From Streptomyces rugosispiralis (lineage in GTDB: Bacteria; Actinomycetota; Actinomycetes; Streptomycetales; Streptomycetaceae): DNA of 64,000 bases. The stretch spans positions 434,001 to 498,000 of the forward strand of contig NZ_JANIAA010000002.1 of NCBI RefSeq assembly GCF_024505145.1. The letters run 5' to 3'. The notes under the pieces are model-generated. The model searched no databases. It was given only the letters and a program-made list of their open reading frames with translations, and had not been told where the DNA came from. The position numbers and the translations under genes were made by a program. Shown here one piece after another: positions 46,401-54,412 of this stretch; positions within the stretch are counted from its first letter, which is position 1; every line of letters starts with the position of its first letter.

Positions 46401-46514
46401 TTCACCGTCACGGTCCCGGCCGGCACCAGCCGGGGCGCCAAGCTGCTGCGGGCAGTGGCGACGCTGAAACAGTCCGCCGACGCCGAAGGATGGGCAACGC
46501 TCGAAACGTCCTGA
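43458..46514 (+). CDS. Tat-exported multidomain protein with FGE-sulfatase fold
   Basis: A 1018-residue exported protein. The N-terminus NRRRFLGGIGAVAGAIAVG is a twin-arginine signal. Residues about 90-480 form an unassigned catalytic-like region (LLWPTYPNIGIDNRNT, VLFPIMVWDYG, EPEHGLGF) resembling carbohydrate-active enzymes. Residues about 505-750 are an FGE/sulfatase-modifying-factor domain: PFYMDRTPVTNEQFQRFMDA, RLPHSYEWQYAAQG, YPWGNAYD, VWQWTDEFTDD, AVLRGGSYY. The copper-binding Cys motif of active FGE is absent (GFRTV instead of GFRC). Then follow a CBM-like beta domain and a NEW3-like C-terminus. GGGAG precedes the ATG. A lone gene, with a 16-bp inverted repeat after it. Confidence 0.8.
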   Translation: MTSDERKLSLNRRRFLGGIGAVAGAIAVGELFPTAASAAASAYEVILGEPRQQQLLGPATPADTEAWLKAMKDWRAAEHKRFDYDPRNYERAELTWAQRNPIQPQVMVEDRYLYDPDRQRYTVDRYLDDVTSRYGGIDSVLLWPTYPNIGIDNRNTVEMIRDLPGGLDGVRKLVADFQARDVRVLFPIMVWDYGTHHPGADTWADIMPGLMKRLGADGLNGDVMNVVTKDYFDSALALDHPLVLEPEHGLGFRSTSPPADTARAQIGWNTMSWGYWINDADVPMVSVNKWLEPRHTVHVNDRWSHSKIDMLQSAFFNGTGLESWENIWGIWNGMTERDNEAVRRVATIERRFPELLVSAEWEPHTPTRRNGVYASKWPAERGTQTLWTLINRDTAPRTGSQLEVAHRPGIRYYDLWNGRELKPEVSGGRAVLSFPIEAKGFGAVLASTPAHLPKDFGDFLRSMHRHARRPLSDFSAANTFLPQTMTNIKSTARARKAPPGMVYIPGANYRFAVRGAELEGWSWRAGAGLVRGVGVQFPGEPEPNRYHQLTLNLAPFYMDRTPVTNEQFQRFMDATGYRPADDHNFLKHWDWSSGHHPKHKAGWAKKPVIYVSIEDARAYARWAGGRLPHSYEWQYAAQGLDNRSYPWGNAYDTTRVPEPFHGRNEMRPPDDVDAHPGGASPFGVLDMVGNVWQWTDEFTDDHTRTAVLRGGSYYQIVASSVTNYYFPSGKNAQRLDVQSKYLLMAPGRDRAATVGFRTVVDAAQPAPEPVDNGTVVDAGTDKNAGTPGWTSHGWTTKMVFDAAYPVVDSSYNATNLSGAGTANWAEYTFTGTGVDVYGWRGPNGGVLRVLVDGTVQGGPISQKSATDTYYELLARIGGLANGRHTIRIETDPSSPADAVTGVDYLRVYKSGDKQPPVPPTLTPSDARPAAGRSIRVKVGFRNESAAPVSGGLRLAAPEPLSVTPAVAGFSGLAPHAEVTREFTVTVPAGTSRGAKLLRAVATLKQSADAEGWATLETS

Positions 46515-46519
46515 CCCGC

Positions 46520-46570
46520 CTGCCGCAGGCGTTCCACGCGGCCCACCTCGGCGCGGAACGCCTGCGGCAG
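46520..46570 (+). terminator. 16-bp inverted repeat after the Tat-exported gene
   Basis: CTGCCGCAGGCGTTCC (46520-46535) and GGAACGCCTGCGGCAG (46555-46570) are perfect 16-base inverted arms with a 19-base loop, starting five bases after the stop. The length and position suit a factor-independent terminator, although there is no T-run. Confidence 0.7.
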
Positions 46571-46927
46571 TAACTGCCGGGGTCGGCATTCAGGTCGTGA
46601 CCACAGTGCCGTGGAGGATCTCGAACGCGACCTCGCGTCCGTCGGCACACACCGTCGAGAATGCCTCGGACAGGCTGCCGATGGCCCAGTAGCGCTTCAG
46701 GTCACGGCCTTGGTTGATGGACGGCAGCGTCGAGGACGGGATCCGCTTCCTGCAGCCGTTCCGCCCGGCCCGGTAGACCGGCCCGGTAGACCGGCCCGGT
46801 AGGCCGACCCGGAGCACGGCGGTCTTGATCGTCGCCCTCCGGCACTGGGCCCCGGTGTCCAAGTCCTTGTAGGCCAGGCCGGATTTGGCCAGACTCGTCC
46901 TGGAACTTCTTCTAGTCGGGGGGACGG
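46571..46927. other. Intergenic stretch with 13-bp tandem repeat
   Basis: Contains CCGGCCCGGTAGA three times in tandem (46765-46803, last base changed). On the minus strand a reading that ends at 46590 looks protein-like at its C-terminus (SINQGRDLKRYWAIGSLSE) and may be a gene remnant; I do not recognise it. No intact gene is supported. Confidence 0.35.
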
Positions 46928-48157
46928 ATGAGGCGTTCGGCGGGCAGTGATCCGGTAGAGGGCGGGGCGGGGCGGGTGGGGGAGTTGGCGCGGAGGGACG
47001 CTGTCGGTGCCGGGCCCGCGCCCTCGCTCGAGGAGGTCGTCGGGACCGCCGGTGGGCTGCCGGAGGACGCGGTGCTGTGGATCGCGGCGGGGCTGGCCGG
47101 GGCGCTGGCCGTGCTGCACCGGGCCGGGCGGGCGCACGGGGACGTGCGCGCCGGGAACGTGCTGCTGACGCGCGGCGGGCCGCTGCTGACCAGTGACGTG
47201 CCGGGGCGGGACGGCGGGGTGTCCGTGCCCGCGGCCGACATGGTCGCGCTGGGGATGCTGCTGGTCGCCGCGTACACCGGCGTCAGCAACCGACAGCCCG
47301 ACCTCGACAACTTACCGGTGCGGCTGCGGCAGGTCGTCGCCGTATGCCTGGCCGAGGACCCGGAGGAGCGGGCGAACCCCGCCCAACTGCTGAATGTCAT
47401 CAGGGCGTTGGAGCCCGTGGCGCCTGTCTGGACGGTCGAGGTCGACGACCTGATCACCCCCGCCGACCGCCCCGCCGACACCGCCCCGACCTCGGACCCC
47501 CCGGTCGAGGCGCCGCCGCGCCCGGAGCCGCACGGTCTGTCCGGGGCCCGGCTCGCCCTCGTGGTCGTGGCCGCGGTCCTCGTCGGCGTGGTCCTCACGG
47601 CGCTGCTGCTCCTGGTCCCGGGCCGCGACGGCGGCACCCGCATCGCCGACGCCCCGGTGACGAGCCGACCGACCCGGCTCCAGCCGACCGAGGACGACAC
47701 ACCGCGACAGCGGACGACCCCGCAACAGGAGCCGAGCGAGGAGCAGACCCCCTCCACGGATCCCGCCACTCAGCCCGCCACGCCCACCAGCCAGGCGCCG
47801 CCCGCCCCGACCCCCCAGCGGACCCGGCAGACCGGGGCGATCGACGACTGCTCGGGCAAGCCCCTGACCGAGCCCGTCTCGCTCCTGCTGGCCTGCGGGG
47901 ACGGCAAGGCCATGCTGCACGACCTGATCTGGACCGACTGGGGCAGCGCCACGGCCACCGCGCGGGGCGTCGTCTCGGAGGTGGTCTGCCAGCCGAGCTG
48001 TGCCGACGGCCGGGAGGTCACCTCGGCCGCCACGGTCGCCGTCTCCGGCCTTGCCGGCGGCCGCTACACCCTCATGGAGATCAGGGCCCCGCAGTCGCCC
48101 CACGACCCCGACGCCCACTACACCCTCGATCGGCTCGGCCCGACCTACCGGGGCTGA
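46928..48157 (+). CDS. Membrane pseudokinase, C-lobe only
   Basis: A 409-residue protein whose first 150 residues match only the C-lobe of a Ser/Thr kinase: LWIAAGLAGALAVLHRAG and HGDVRAGNVLLT (the HRD loop changed to HGD). The DFG position reads SDVPG, and the N-lobe with Gly-loop and ATP Lys is missing; an in-frame TAG lies 15 bases upstream of the ATG. A Pro-rich juxtamembrane segment, one membrane helix (ARLALVVVAAVLVGVVLTAL), a Pro/Thr/Gln-rich linker and an extracellular domain with four Cys follow. Kinase activity is very unlikely. It may be a pseudogene or a retained sensor. Confidence 0.7.
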   Translation: MRRSAGSDPVEGGAGRVGELARRDAVGAGPAPSLEEVVGTAGGLPEDAVLWIAAGLAGALAVLHRAGRAHGDVRAGNVLLTRGGPLLTSDVPGRDGGVSVPAADMVALGMLLVAAYTGVSNRQPDLDNLPVRLRQVVAVCLAEDPEERANPAQLLNVIRALEPVAPVWTVEVDDLITPADRPADTAPTSDPPVEAPPRPEPHGLSGARLALVVVAAVLVGVVLTALLLLVPGRDGGTRIADAPVTSRPTRLQPTEDDTPRQRTTPQQEPSEEQTPSTDPATQPATPTSQAPPAPTPQRTRQTGAIDDCSGKPLTEPVSLLLACGDGKAMLHDLIWTDWGSATATARGVVSEVVCQPSCADGREVTSAATVAVSGLAGGRYTLMEIRAPQSPHDPDAHYTLDRLGPTYRG

Positions 48158-48260
48158 AGCCGGACACACTCCCAGCCACCCGAACCACCCCCGGGATCAA
48201 CTGCCAAGCAGACTACGCTCACGGCAAAGACAACGGCATGCCTCTGAGCATCGTCATCCA

Positions 48261-48536
48261 TCAGGGTCCGACGGGTTGGCTCGCCAGCGCCCCGATCCGA
48301 TCCATGTGGGCGTATCCCCATTCGCACAGCGGGCGCAGCGCTTCAGCCAGACTCGAGCCGAACGGTGTCAGGGAGTATTCGACGTGAGGGGGAAGCTCCT
48401 GGAAGTCCTTGCGGACGACAATGCGGTCTGCCTCAAGGTCTTTGAACGAGCTAACTGCCGTACCCGGAGTTCTCGAACTCACCGATCCCACGAATGAGCG
48501 GAGTAATTCCGCGCCAAAACCGTAGGACAAGCTCAT
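48261..48536 (-). pseudogene. HxlR-type regulator, 5' truncated
   Basis: The C-terminal part of an HxlR winged-helix regulator is clear: LEADRIVVRKDFQELPPHVE then YSLTPFGSSL, AEALRPLCEWG. The N-terminal half with the recognition helix is replaced by unrelated residues before about 48440, so the DNA-binding unit is incomplete. The stop is normal. It lies directly downstream of an SDR gene that has also lost an end; the two probably came together as a regulator-enzyme pair. Confidence 0.6.
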
Positions 48537-48563
48537 GCCCAGTTCCGCTCCGGCCGAAGCGGG

Positions 48564-49320
48564 CTATACCTGAGCCATACCGCCGTCGATGCAGAGTTCT
48601 GCACCTGTCATGAAACTGCTCTCGTCCGAGGCGAGAAACAGCGCACCATTGGCGATTTCCTCGGGAAGCCCGAGGCGGCCCATCGGGACAAGGGTGCTCA
48701 TATGGGCTCGGAGAGCTACTGGATCTTGACCGAAGTACTCGGTCTGTCCGTCGATGATGAGCGTGTCGATCGGCCCCGGACTCAGCACGTTGACCCGAAG
48801 ACCCCGATCGCCGAACTCTGCCGCCCACGTGCGCGCATAGGAGCGCACGGAGGCCTTCGCCGCGCTGTAAGCCCCTGCCCCGGGATCCCCCTTGAATGCC
48901 GTGATCGAGCCCAGCAAAACGATCGAGCCGCCCGTTCGTAGAATCGGCAGCGCCTTCTGGACGGTGAACAGTGTGCCGCGGGCATTGAGGTCGAATGTGC
49001 GGTCGAAGTGTTCCTCGGTCACGTCCCCGAAGTTCATTCGCTCAATGCTTCCGGCGTTCGCGACGATCACATCGAGGTGCCCGCTCTCCTGACGGATAGC
49101 CTCGACCACATGGTCGAGATCGCCCGACACTGTAGCGTCCGCGGTGACCGCCGTTACCTGTCCTTCAATGGAGGCCTTCGCGGCTTCGAGCGCCTCCTTC
49201 CGTCGCCCCGTGATGTAGACGTGGGCGCCTTCACTTCCGAATCTCTGGGCAATCGCCAGACCAAGGCCCGCGCTCCCGCCAGCGACGAGGGCTACCTTAT
49301 TCGCGAGACGCTCCCACGAT
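48564..49320 (-). pseudogene. SDR oxidoreductase that has lost its start codon
   Basis: A full-length classical SDR body of about 250 residues is open: LANKVALVAGGSAGLGLAIA at the N-terminus, VIVANAG, YSAAKASVRSYAR with intact Tyr and Lys, and the C-terminal ELCIDGGMAQV. Upstream of WERLANK there is no ATG, GTG or TTG before an in-frame TGA at 49341; the expected start is exactly where a transposase remnant on the other strand begins. The internal GTG at 49130 would omit the nucleotide-binding motif. Chemistry residues are intact, so loss was probably recent. Confidence 0.65.
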
Positions 49321-49488
49321 CCGTGACCGGGACAGCACGTTCACCGCCGCATTCGACGCCGTCTTCACCGGCAACGGCACAGCCGTCATCCCGACTCCGC
49401 CGCGAAGCCCACGATCAACGCGTTCGCCGAACGATGGATAGGCACGGCGCGCACCGAACGCACCGTCTCAACGATCGTTGAGATGTGA
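49310..49488 (+). mobile_element. IS3-type integrase-core remnant, frameshifted
   Basis: The plus strand encodes IRDRDSTFTAAFDAVFTGNG followed by an Ile-Pro-Thr-Pro segment, then after a frame change AFAERWIGTARTERTVS and a TGA at 49486-49488. This matches the core DDE integrase segment (RDRDSKFT..F...NG...I.TP..AP.ANA..ER..GT.R.E). Neither end of an element is visible. It abuts and has removed the start of the SDR gene. Confidence 0.6.
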
Positions 49489-49995
49489 TCGCATCGCCTC
49501 GGCCCCGACCCGGCCTCGTACGGAGAACCACAGGTTGAAGGACACCCTCTCTCCCGGGCGCAGCATCGGGGGGTCGAGGAGGGCGACGTGGACGCCTTCC
49601 GGGGACATCCGCAGTGTGCTGTGCGCGCGTACGGTCACTGCTCTCGGCCGCCGGACGGTACCCGGCCGCTTCCGGCCGGGCTCGCGCAGCATGGAGACTC
49701 CCAGCTCCGGGGAGTCGGCGAAGATCAGGGTGTCGTCCGTGTCCCCGACGTTGCGAATCTCGAAGTAGACGGCGGCCGTCTGCCCGGTGGACTGGACGAT
49801 ACGGCCGCCACTGACCTGGATCCTCGGTGTGGGCTCTCCCGCCGCCCCGGTCGCCGTGTAGCCCGTGAGCAGGGCCAACGCCAGTGCGCAGCCGCCCACC
49901 GGGACCAGCGCCGCCCGTACTCCCCGGGCCATCGTCTCCATCAGGCGGCGTCGCGGCGTGGTGCGGTCATCGGTCGCTTCGGTAGCTGAGGACAT
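49468..49995 (-). CDS. PCu(A)C-type periplasmic copper chaperone
   Basis: Exported protein of 175 residues with a membrane signal/anchor near residues 25-48 (LVPVGGCALALALLTG) and a beta-sandwich with IQVSGGRIVQSTGQTAAVYF, FEIRNVGDTDDTL, SPEGVHVALLDPP and ERVSFNLWF strands. This is the DUF461/PCuAC fold; the His/Met ligand set is only partly kept (HSTLRMSPEG and GVHVALL). AAGGAAG lies seven bases before the ATG at 49995. It overlaps the P-type ATPase gene by 55 bases and works in the same copper-handling cassette. Confidence 0.75.
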   Translation of the reverse strand: MSSATEATDDRTTPRRRLMETMARGVRAALVPVGGCALALALLTGYTATGAAGEPTPRIQVSGGRIVQSTGQTAAVYFEIRNVGDTDDTLIFADSPELGVSMLREPGRKRPGTVRRPRAVTVRAHSTLRMSPEGVHVALLDPPMLRPGERVSFNLWFSVRGRVGAEAMRSHLNDR

Positions 49996-52379
49996 CGGAC
50001 TTCCTTCCCGGGTTGCCGTGCTCGGTGGCCGCGGGGCCGTATGAGGAGACGGGGAGCGGGCCGGGTGCCGGTCTGCCGTCCGCCGAGGGTATGGAACCGC
50101 AGCCGCAGGCTGTTGGTGACGACGAGGACGGAGCTCGCGGACATGGCCGCGGCTGCGACCATGGGGTTGAGCCAGCCGGTCGCGGCCAGCGGAACGGTGA
50201 CCACGTTGTAGCCGAAGGCCCAGACGAGATTGGCGCGGATGGTGCTCAGCGTGCGCCGGGTGAGCCGGATGGCGTCGACGACGGCCAGCATGTCGTTGCG
50301 TACGAGGGTGATGTCGGCCGCCCCGATGGCGGCGTCGGTGCCACTGCCCATCGCCATCCCCAGATCGGCGGAGGCCAGCGCGGCGGCGTCGTTGACCCCG
50401 TCGCCGATCACCGCGACGCACCGGCCCTGCGCACGCAGTGCGGTGACGATCCGTTCCTTCTCCTCCGGGGTCACTTCGGCGTGGACGGTGTCGATGCCCG
50501 CCCGTTCCGCCATCGCATGGGCCGGGGCGGCGCCATCACCGGTCACCAGCACCGGCTCGATGCCCAGCGCGCGTACTTCGCGCACCGCCTCGCGACTGGT
50601 GGGCCGCAGGCTGTCCCCGATGGCGAGCAGCCCCGTGGGGCGGTCGTCGATCTCCACGATCACGGCGGTGTGCGCGGCGCGTTCGGCGGCCTCGCGCGCC
50701 CGGCACAACGGTTCCGGCAAAGGCTCCGACGGCCGGGGGCGACGTATCCGCACCTCACGGCCGGCCACCCGCCCGGACACGCCCTCACCGGCGACAGCCC
50801 GGAAGTCCGCCACCTCCGGCAGCCGCGCGACGCCGTCCTCCTCGCGGCGGGCAGCCGCGACCACCGCCCGGCCGATGGGGTGCTCGGAGCCCCGCTCCAC
50901 GGCCGCGGCCAGCCGGAGCACCTCCCTCGTCTCCGGACCGCCCTCCGCCACGGTCGTGTCGGTCAGCGTCATGCGTCCTGTGGTGAGTGTGCCGGTCTTG
51001 TCGAAGACCACGGTGTCCACGCGGCGCAGCCGCTCCAGCGCCTCCGGGCCGCGGATAAGGACGCCGAGTTGCGCCCCGCGTCCGCCGGCCACCAGGAACG
51101 CGGTCGGTGTGGCGAGCCCCAGCGCACACGGGCAGGCCACCACGAGCACGGCCACGGCCGCGGTGACGGCCGTCTCACCCGCCGCGCCCGCGCCGAGCCA
51201 GAAGCTCAGCACGGTGCCGGCGATCGCCACGATCACCGGCACGAACACCCCCGCCACCGCGTCGGCCAGCCGCTGGATCCTGGCCTTGCCCGCCTGGGCC
51301 TCGGTCACCAGGCGGGTGATGCGGGCCAGTTGCGTATCGGCGCCGACCGCTGTGGCGCGCACGACGAGCAGTCCACCGGAGTTGACGGCGCCGCCGACGA
51401 CCGCGGTGCCGGGTGTCACCTCCACCGGCACGCTCTCGCCGGTGACGAGGGAGAGATCCAGCGCCGATCCGCCCACGACCACCACGCCGTCCGTGGCGAC
51501 CTTCTCACCGGGGCGCACCATGAACTCCTGTCCCGTGGTGAGTTCGGCCACCGGAACGCGGCGGCTGCCGTCCCGCACACGCAACTCAACCTCATTCGCG
51601 CCGAGTTCGGCCAGCGCCCGCAGCGCCGAGCCGCTCCGGTGCCGGGCACGCGACTCCAGATGCCGCCCGACGAGGACGAACAGCGGCACGGCGACCGCCG
51701 CCTCCAGATAGATATGAGGGAGTCCGTCGTCGGCCGAGGGCAGCAGGCTGAACGGCATGCGCATCCCCGTCACGCCCGCGCCGCCCCAGAGCAGGGCGTA
51801 CGTCGACCAGGCGTACGACGCGAGGACGCCCATGGACACCAGGGTGTCCATGGTGGCCGTGGCATGCCGCAGACCGCGCGACGCCCGCCGGTGGAAGGGC
51901 CACGCACCCCAGGTCGCGACCGGCGTGGCGAGGGAAAAGCAGGCAAACTGCCATCGGTCGAACTGCCAGGCGGGGACCATCGAGACGACGATCACGGGCA
52001 GCGCCAGCACCGCCGTGACAACGAGCCGTTCGATGTCGACGACCTCATCGCGGCCGGGCCCGTCGTCAACCCCGTCCCGGGGCGATCGGCTGTCCTCTTC
52101 TCCGGTGGTGGCGGGAGGCGCGGGGAGTTCGGCGGTGTAACCGGCCCGTTCGACGGTGGCGATCAACTCCGCCGGGGCCACGGTGGCCGGGTGGGAGACC
52201 CGCGCCGTGCCGGTGGCCAGGTTCACGGTGGCGCTCACGCCTTCGACACGGGCCAGTTTCTTCTCCACCCGGGCCACGCAGGCCGCGCATGTCATCCCGC
52301 CGATCAGCAGGTCGGTGGTGCGCGCGGACACGCCGGACGAGGTGGTCCGATCGGACGCGGTGTCCGGCCGCTTGCTCAT
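49941..52379 (-). CDS. Copper-exporting P1B-type ATPase
   Basis: P-type ATPase of 812 residues. The N-terminal metal-binding domain has GGMTCAACVARVEKKL; the membrane metal site is VVACPCALGLATP; the phosphorylation motif DKTGTLT, the SEHPIG nucleotide site, GDGVNDAAAL hinge and the late YN and MSASS residues define a Cu(I) (P1B-1) exporter. ATG at 52379 overlaps the small upstream gene's stop (ATGA). The last 55 bases overlap the PCuAC gene, a rather long overlap, and the tail there is Arg/Pro-rich. It pumps Cu+ out of the cytoplasm. Confidence 0.95.
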   Translation of the reverse strand: MSKRPDTASDRTTSSGVSARTTDLLIGGMTCAACVARVEKKLARVEGVSATVNLATGTARVSHPATVAPAELIATVERAGYTAELPAPPATTGEEDSRSPRDGVDDGPGRDEVVDIERLVVTAVLALPVIVVSMVPAWQFDRWQFACFSLATPVATWGAWPFHRRASRGLRHATATMDTLVSMGVLASYAWSTYALLWGGAGVTGMRMPFSLLPSADDGLPHIYLEAAVAVPLFVLVGRHLESRARHRSGSALRALAELGANEVELRVRDGSRRVPVAELTTGQEFMVRPGEKVATDGVVVVGGSALDLSLVTGESVPVEVTPGTAVVGGAVNSGGLLVVRATAVGADTQLARITRLVTEAQAGKARIQRLADAVAGVFVPVIVAIAGTVLSFWLGAGAAGETAVTAAVAVLVVACPCALGLATPTAFLVAGGRGAQLGVLIRGPEALERLRRVDTVVFDKTGTLTTGRMTLTDTTVAEGGPETREVLRLAAAVERGSEHPIGRAVVAAARREEDGVARLPEVADFRAVAGEGVSGRVAGREVRIRRPRPSEPLPEPLCRAREAAERAAHTAVIVEIDDRPTGLLAIGDSLRPTSREAVREVRALGIEPVLVTGDGAAPAHAMAERAGIDTVHAEVTPEEKERIVTALRAQGRCVAVIGDGVNDAAALASADLGMAMGSGTDAAIGAADITLVRNDMLAVVDAIRLTRRTLSTIRANLVWAFGYNVVTVPLAATGWLNPMVAAAAMSASSVLVVTNSLRLRFHTLGGRQTGTRPAPRLLIRPRGHRARQPGKEVRCPQLPKRPMTAPRRDAA

Positions 52380-52651
52380 CGCGCCCCCTCCCGGACGCCG
52401 GGGCCTTGCGGCCCCATGCCGTGCGTATCCATGCCCCCGGCCCCGCCGTCCTGCGGCACGCTCCGATGGATACCGGGCGCCACCGGACCGGCCGCCCGCC
52501 CCACCGCGTAGGAGGCGGCCATCAACACCGCCAGGAGGACGAGAAACCCGGTCAGGGCGGGAGGCGGCAGCGTGCGCCGCGTCCGGGCGACACGCGGCTC
52601 CGCTCCGTCGGGCGCCGGTCGCGGCGTCGAGGCGGTATCGGTCAACGGCAT
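52376..52651 (-). CDS. Small single-span membrane protein of copper cassette
   Basis: A 91-residue protein with a polar N-terminus, one hydrophobic span (LTGFLVLLAVLMAASYAVG) and a C-terminal tail with GGMDTHGMGPQGPG, which is rich in Met and His, potential copper ligands. GAGGAG is located before the ATG at 52651 and the stop overlaps the copper ATPase start. First gene of the cassette. I know no family name for it; a copper-delivery or ATPase-accessory role is inference from tail and linkage. Confidence 0.72.
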   Translation of the reverse strand: MPLTDTASTPRPAPDGAEPRVARTRRTLPPPALTGFLVLLAVLMAASYAVGRAAGPVAPGIHRSVPQDGGAGGMDTHGMGPQGPGVREGAR

Positions 52652-52969
52652 CTTCGGCACTCCTCTGTGCAGGCCTGGCGGAAACGGCCGGGGTTCGCTC
52701 ACCTTTACGGTCCGGGGCGGTCGGCCGCTCACCGTACGGAGGCTCTGTCGCACAAGGAGAAAACCGTCCCGGCCGGGAACCGTCCGGGTGTGTCAGCCGA
52801 CATCCGAGCTGTGAGCGGTCTCTGCCCCGGCCCGGGGGAGAGCGGAAAATCCGACTGGGCAGCGGCCGGAGCGCACCCGTCCACCCAGCCGAGCGGAGGG
52901 GCCGGATGCGGCGGAGGGCGAGCGGTCGTGCCTCCACCGCACCCGGCGAGTCCGTTGCCAAAGGGGACG
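52652..52969. other. Intergenic stretch upstream of copper cassette
   Basis: Should carry the copper-cassette promoter on the minus strand. I do not see a clear CsoR or CueR palindrome. No gene is supported; the long readings through it are Arg/Pro-rich shadows. Confidence 0.4.
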
Positions 52970-53158
52970 TCAGGCCACCGCTACGGCCATGGCGGGTGAA
53001 CGGAGGGCGCCGTTCGGGGCAGCCTCCGCCCGTTCCGGGTCGGCCGGTTGTTCCTCATCGGAGGCGAGTTGGGCGATCAGGGTTTCCCGGGCGCTGACCA
53101 CGCGGGAGCGGATCGTGCCGACGGGGCATCGCGCCACGGTGGCCGCCTCCGCATCACC
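52970..53158 (-). pseudogene. ECF sigma factor C-terminal remnant
   Basis: About 62 codons carry the end of region 4: GDAEAATVARCPVGTIRSRV followed by SARETLIAQLA and a normal acidic tail. CPVGTIRSRV is the recognition-helix hallmark. All upstream regions are missing; the frame before 53158 is unrelated. Confidence 0.55.
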
Positions 53159-53317
53159 GCGGGGCAGTTGGCAGCCCATCTCGAGGCGTGTGCCGCCTGC
53201 CGACTGTGGGAGACCCGGGCCCGGCAACTCACCGAACACATCGCGCGGCTGCGAGAGGCGGACACCACCCCCACTCCAGGCGGAGAAGCGCCGAGGCGGC
53301 CACGGCAGGCGCTCTGA
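53150..53317 (+). pseudogene. Zinc-finger anti-sigma (zf-HC2) remnant
   Basis: The plus strand reads TAGQLAAHLEACAACRLWET followed by an Arg/Leu-rich helix and a stop at 53317. HLxxCxxC is the zf-HC2 metal site of anti-sigma factors. The start is missing. It faces the sigma remnant on the other strand, so the original pair has been rearranged rather than simply truncated. Confidence 0.5.
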
Positions 53318-53441
53318 CACTGGGGCATCGAAGGCGCCGGCATCGCCCAGAAGCTGTCCCACGTACTCGAGTACGCATGGTCACCCGAGGCTTCCACGAC
53401 TGTCCTGACGGAGAAATAAAGAACCCGCGAACCTGAGCACG

Positions 53442-53812
53442 ATGCGGAAGCGGGTCGTCACCTTGGACGTCGCCGCCGCCTCGTTCCTGATCCAGCCCGG
53501 CCCCGGCCTGTCACATCGTCGCCGCCGCCGACACCGACTTCAGCCCCGACGGGCCGCGGGACCCCGCCCGCGGTCGCGCCGAGCTGGAGGTCCGCTCGGT
53601 GACCCGCCGCACCCCCGGCGGTGGCAGCCCCTGCCACGCCGGCCGTCGGTCCGACACCGCGGCGGTGGTCCGTGAGGGCCGCGCCCTGACCTACATGGAC
53701 CCGCACCGGGGCGGCGACGCCTCGCGCACGCCACGTGGGCCGCGGGACTCGTCCAGGGCAACCACGTCCACGCCGGGCTGGAGGGCAGTGGCGTCCACGA
53801 CTCCCCGACCGG
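53442..53812 (+). other. Scrambled coding remnants, unrecognised
   Basis: Short protein-like pieces in changing frames: MRKRVVTLDVAAASFLIQPG (53442-53501), a run through GRAELEVRSVTRR and VVREGRALTYMDPHRGGD (about 53520-53720), and AHATWAAGLVQGNHVHAGLE (about 53727-53800). None extends far enough to name. It is probably one decayed gene or several joined ends upstream of the siderophore-binding relic. Confidence 0.35.
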
Positions 53813-54412
53813 GCCGCGGCCATCAAGGACCTGCCCACCGGTGACATCAAGCTCAACGACGCCCACGACATCCCCCGCGAGGCCATGCTCGGCCTGCGCC
53901 CCGATCTCGTCCTGTCCGTCACCACGTACGGCTTCGACCAGAAGAACGGCTTCGCCACCCGTGAGCAGCTGAAGCAGGTAGGAGCCAACAGCTACGTCTC
54001 CCCGCAGGGCAGCGACGACGACCCCGCCAAGATGACCGTCGCCGACAGCTACACGCTGCTGCGCGATATGGGAGAGATCTTCAACGTCAGCTCGGTCTTC
54101 GGCAAGGGCATTGTCAACGACATCCTCGCCAAGGCCGGCGGCTCCAACGCCTTCGAGAACGCTTCCAAGGCCCTCTTCGCCGACCTGAGCAAGGAGAAGG
54201 TGGCTGCCACCGACGTCGACGCGCTCGTCGTCATCAGCTACAACGACCCCAATCCGGCTGCCTGCGCCAAGAAGCTGCTCAAGGAGTTCCCCCAGTGGTC
54301 AGCCGCCAAGCACAACGAGTACGTCGTCCTGTCCGACTCGATGTACCTGGGCCCCAGCAACGACCTGGCGGTGGAGAAGATCGCCAAGATGCTGCACCCC
54401 GAAGCGTTCTGA
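53813..54412 (+). pseudogene. Siderophore-binding lipoprotein relic, internally deleted
   Basis: The sequence from IKDLPTGDIKLNDAHDIPRE through LRPDLVLSVTTYGFD, GANSYVSPQGSDDD and DSYTLLRDMGEIFNV, then IVNDILAKAGGSNAF and the C-terminal DLAVEKIAKMLHPEAF-stop, matches an iron-siderophore binding protein. The signal peptide and first lobe (about 120 residues) are missing. Between IFNVSS and GIVNDILAKAG the usual long connecting helix and next strands (about 60 residues) are absent, although the frame is kept. Not functional as a binding protein. Confidence 0.7.
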
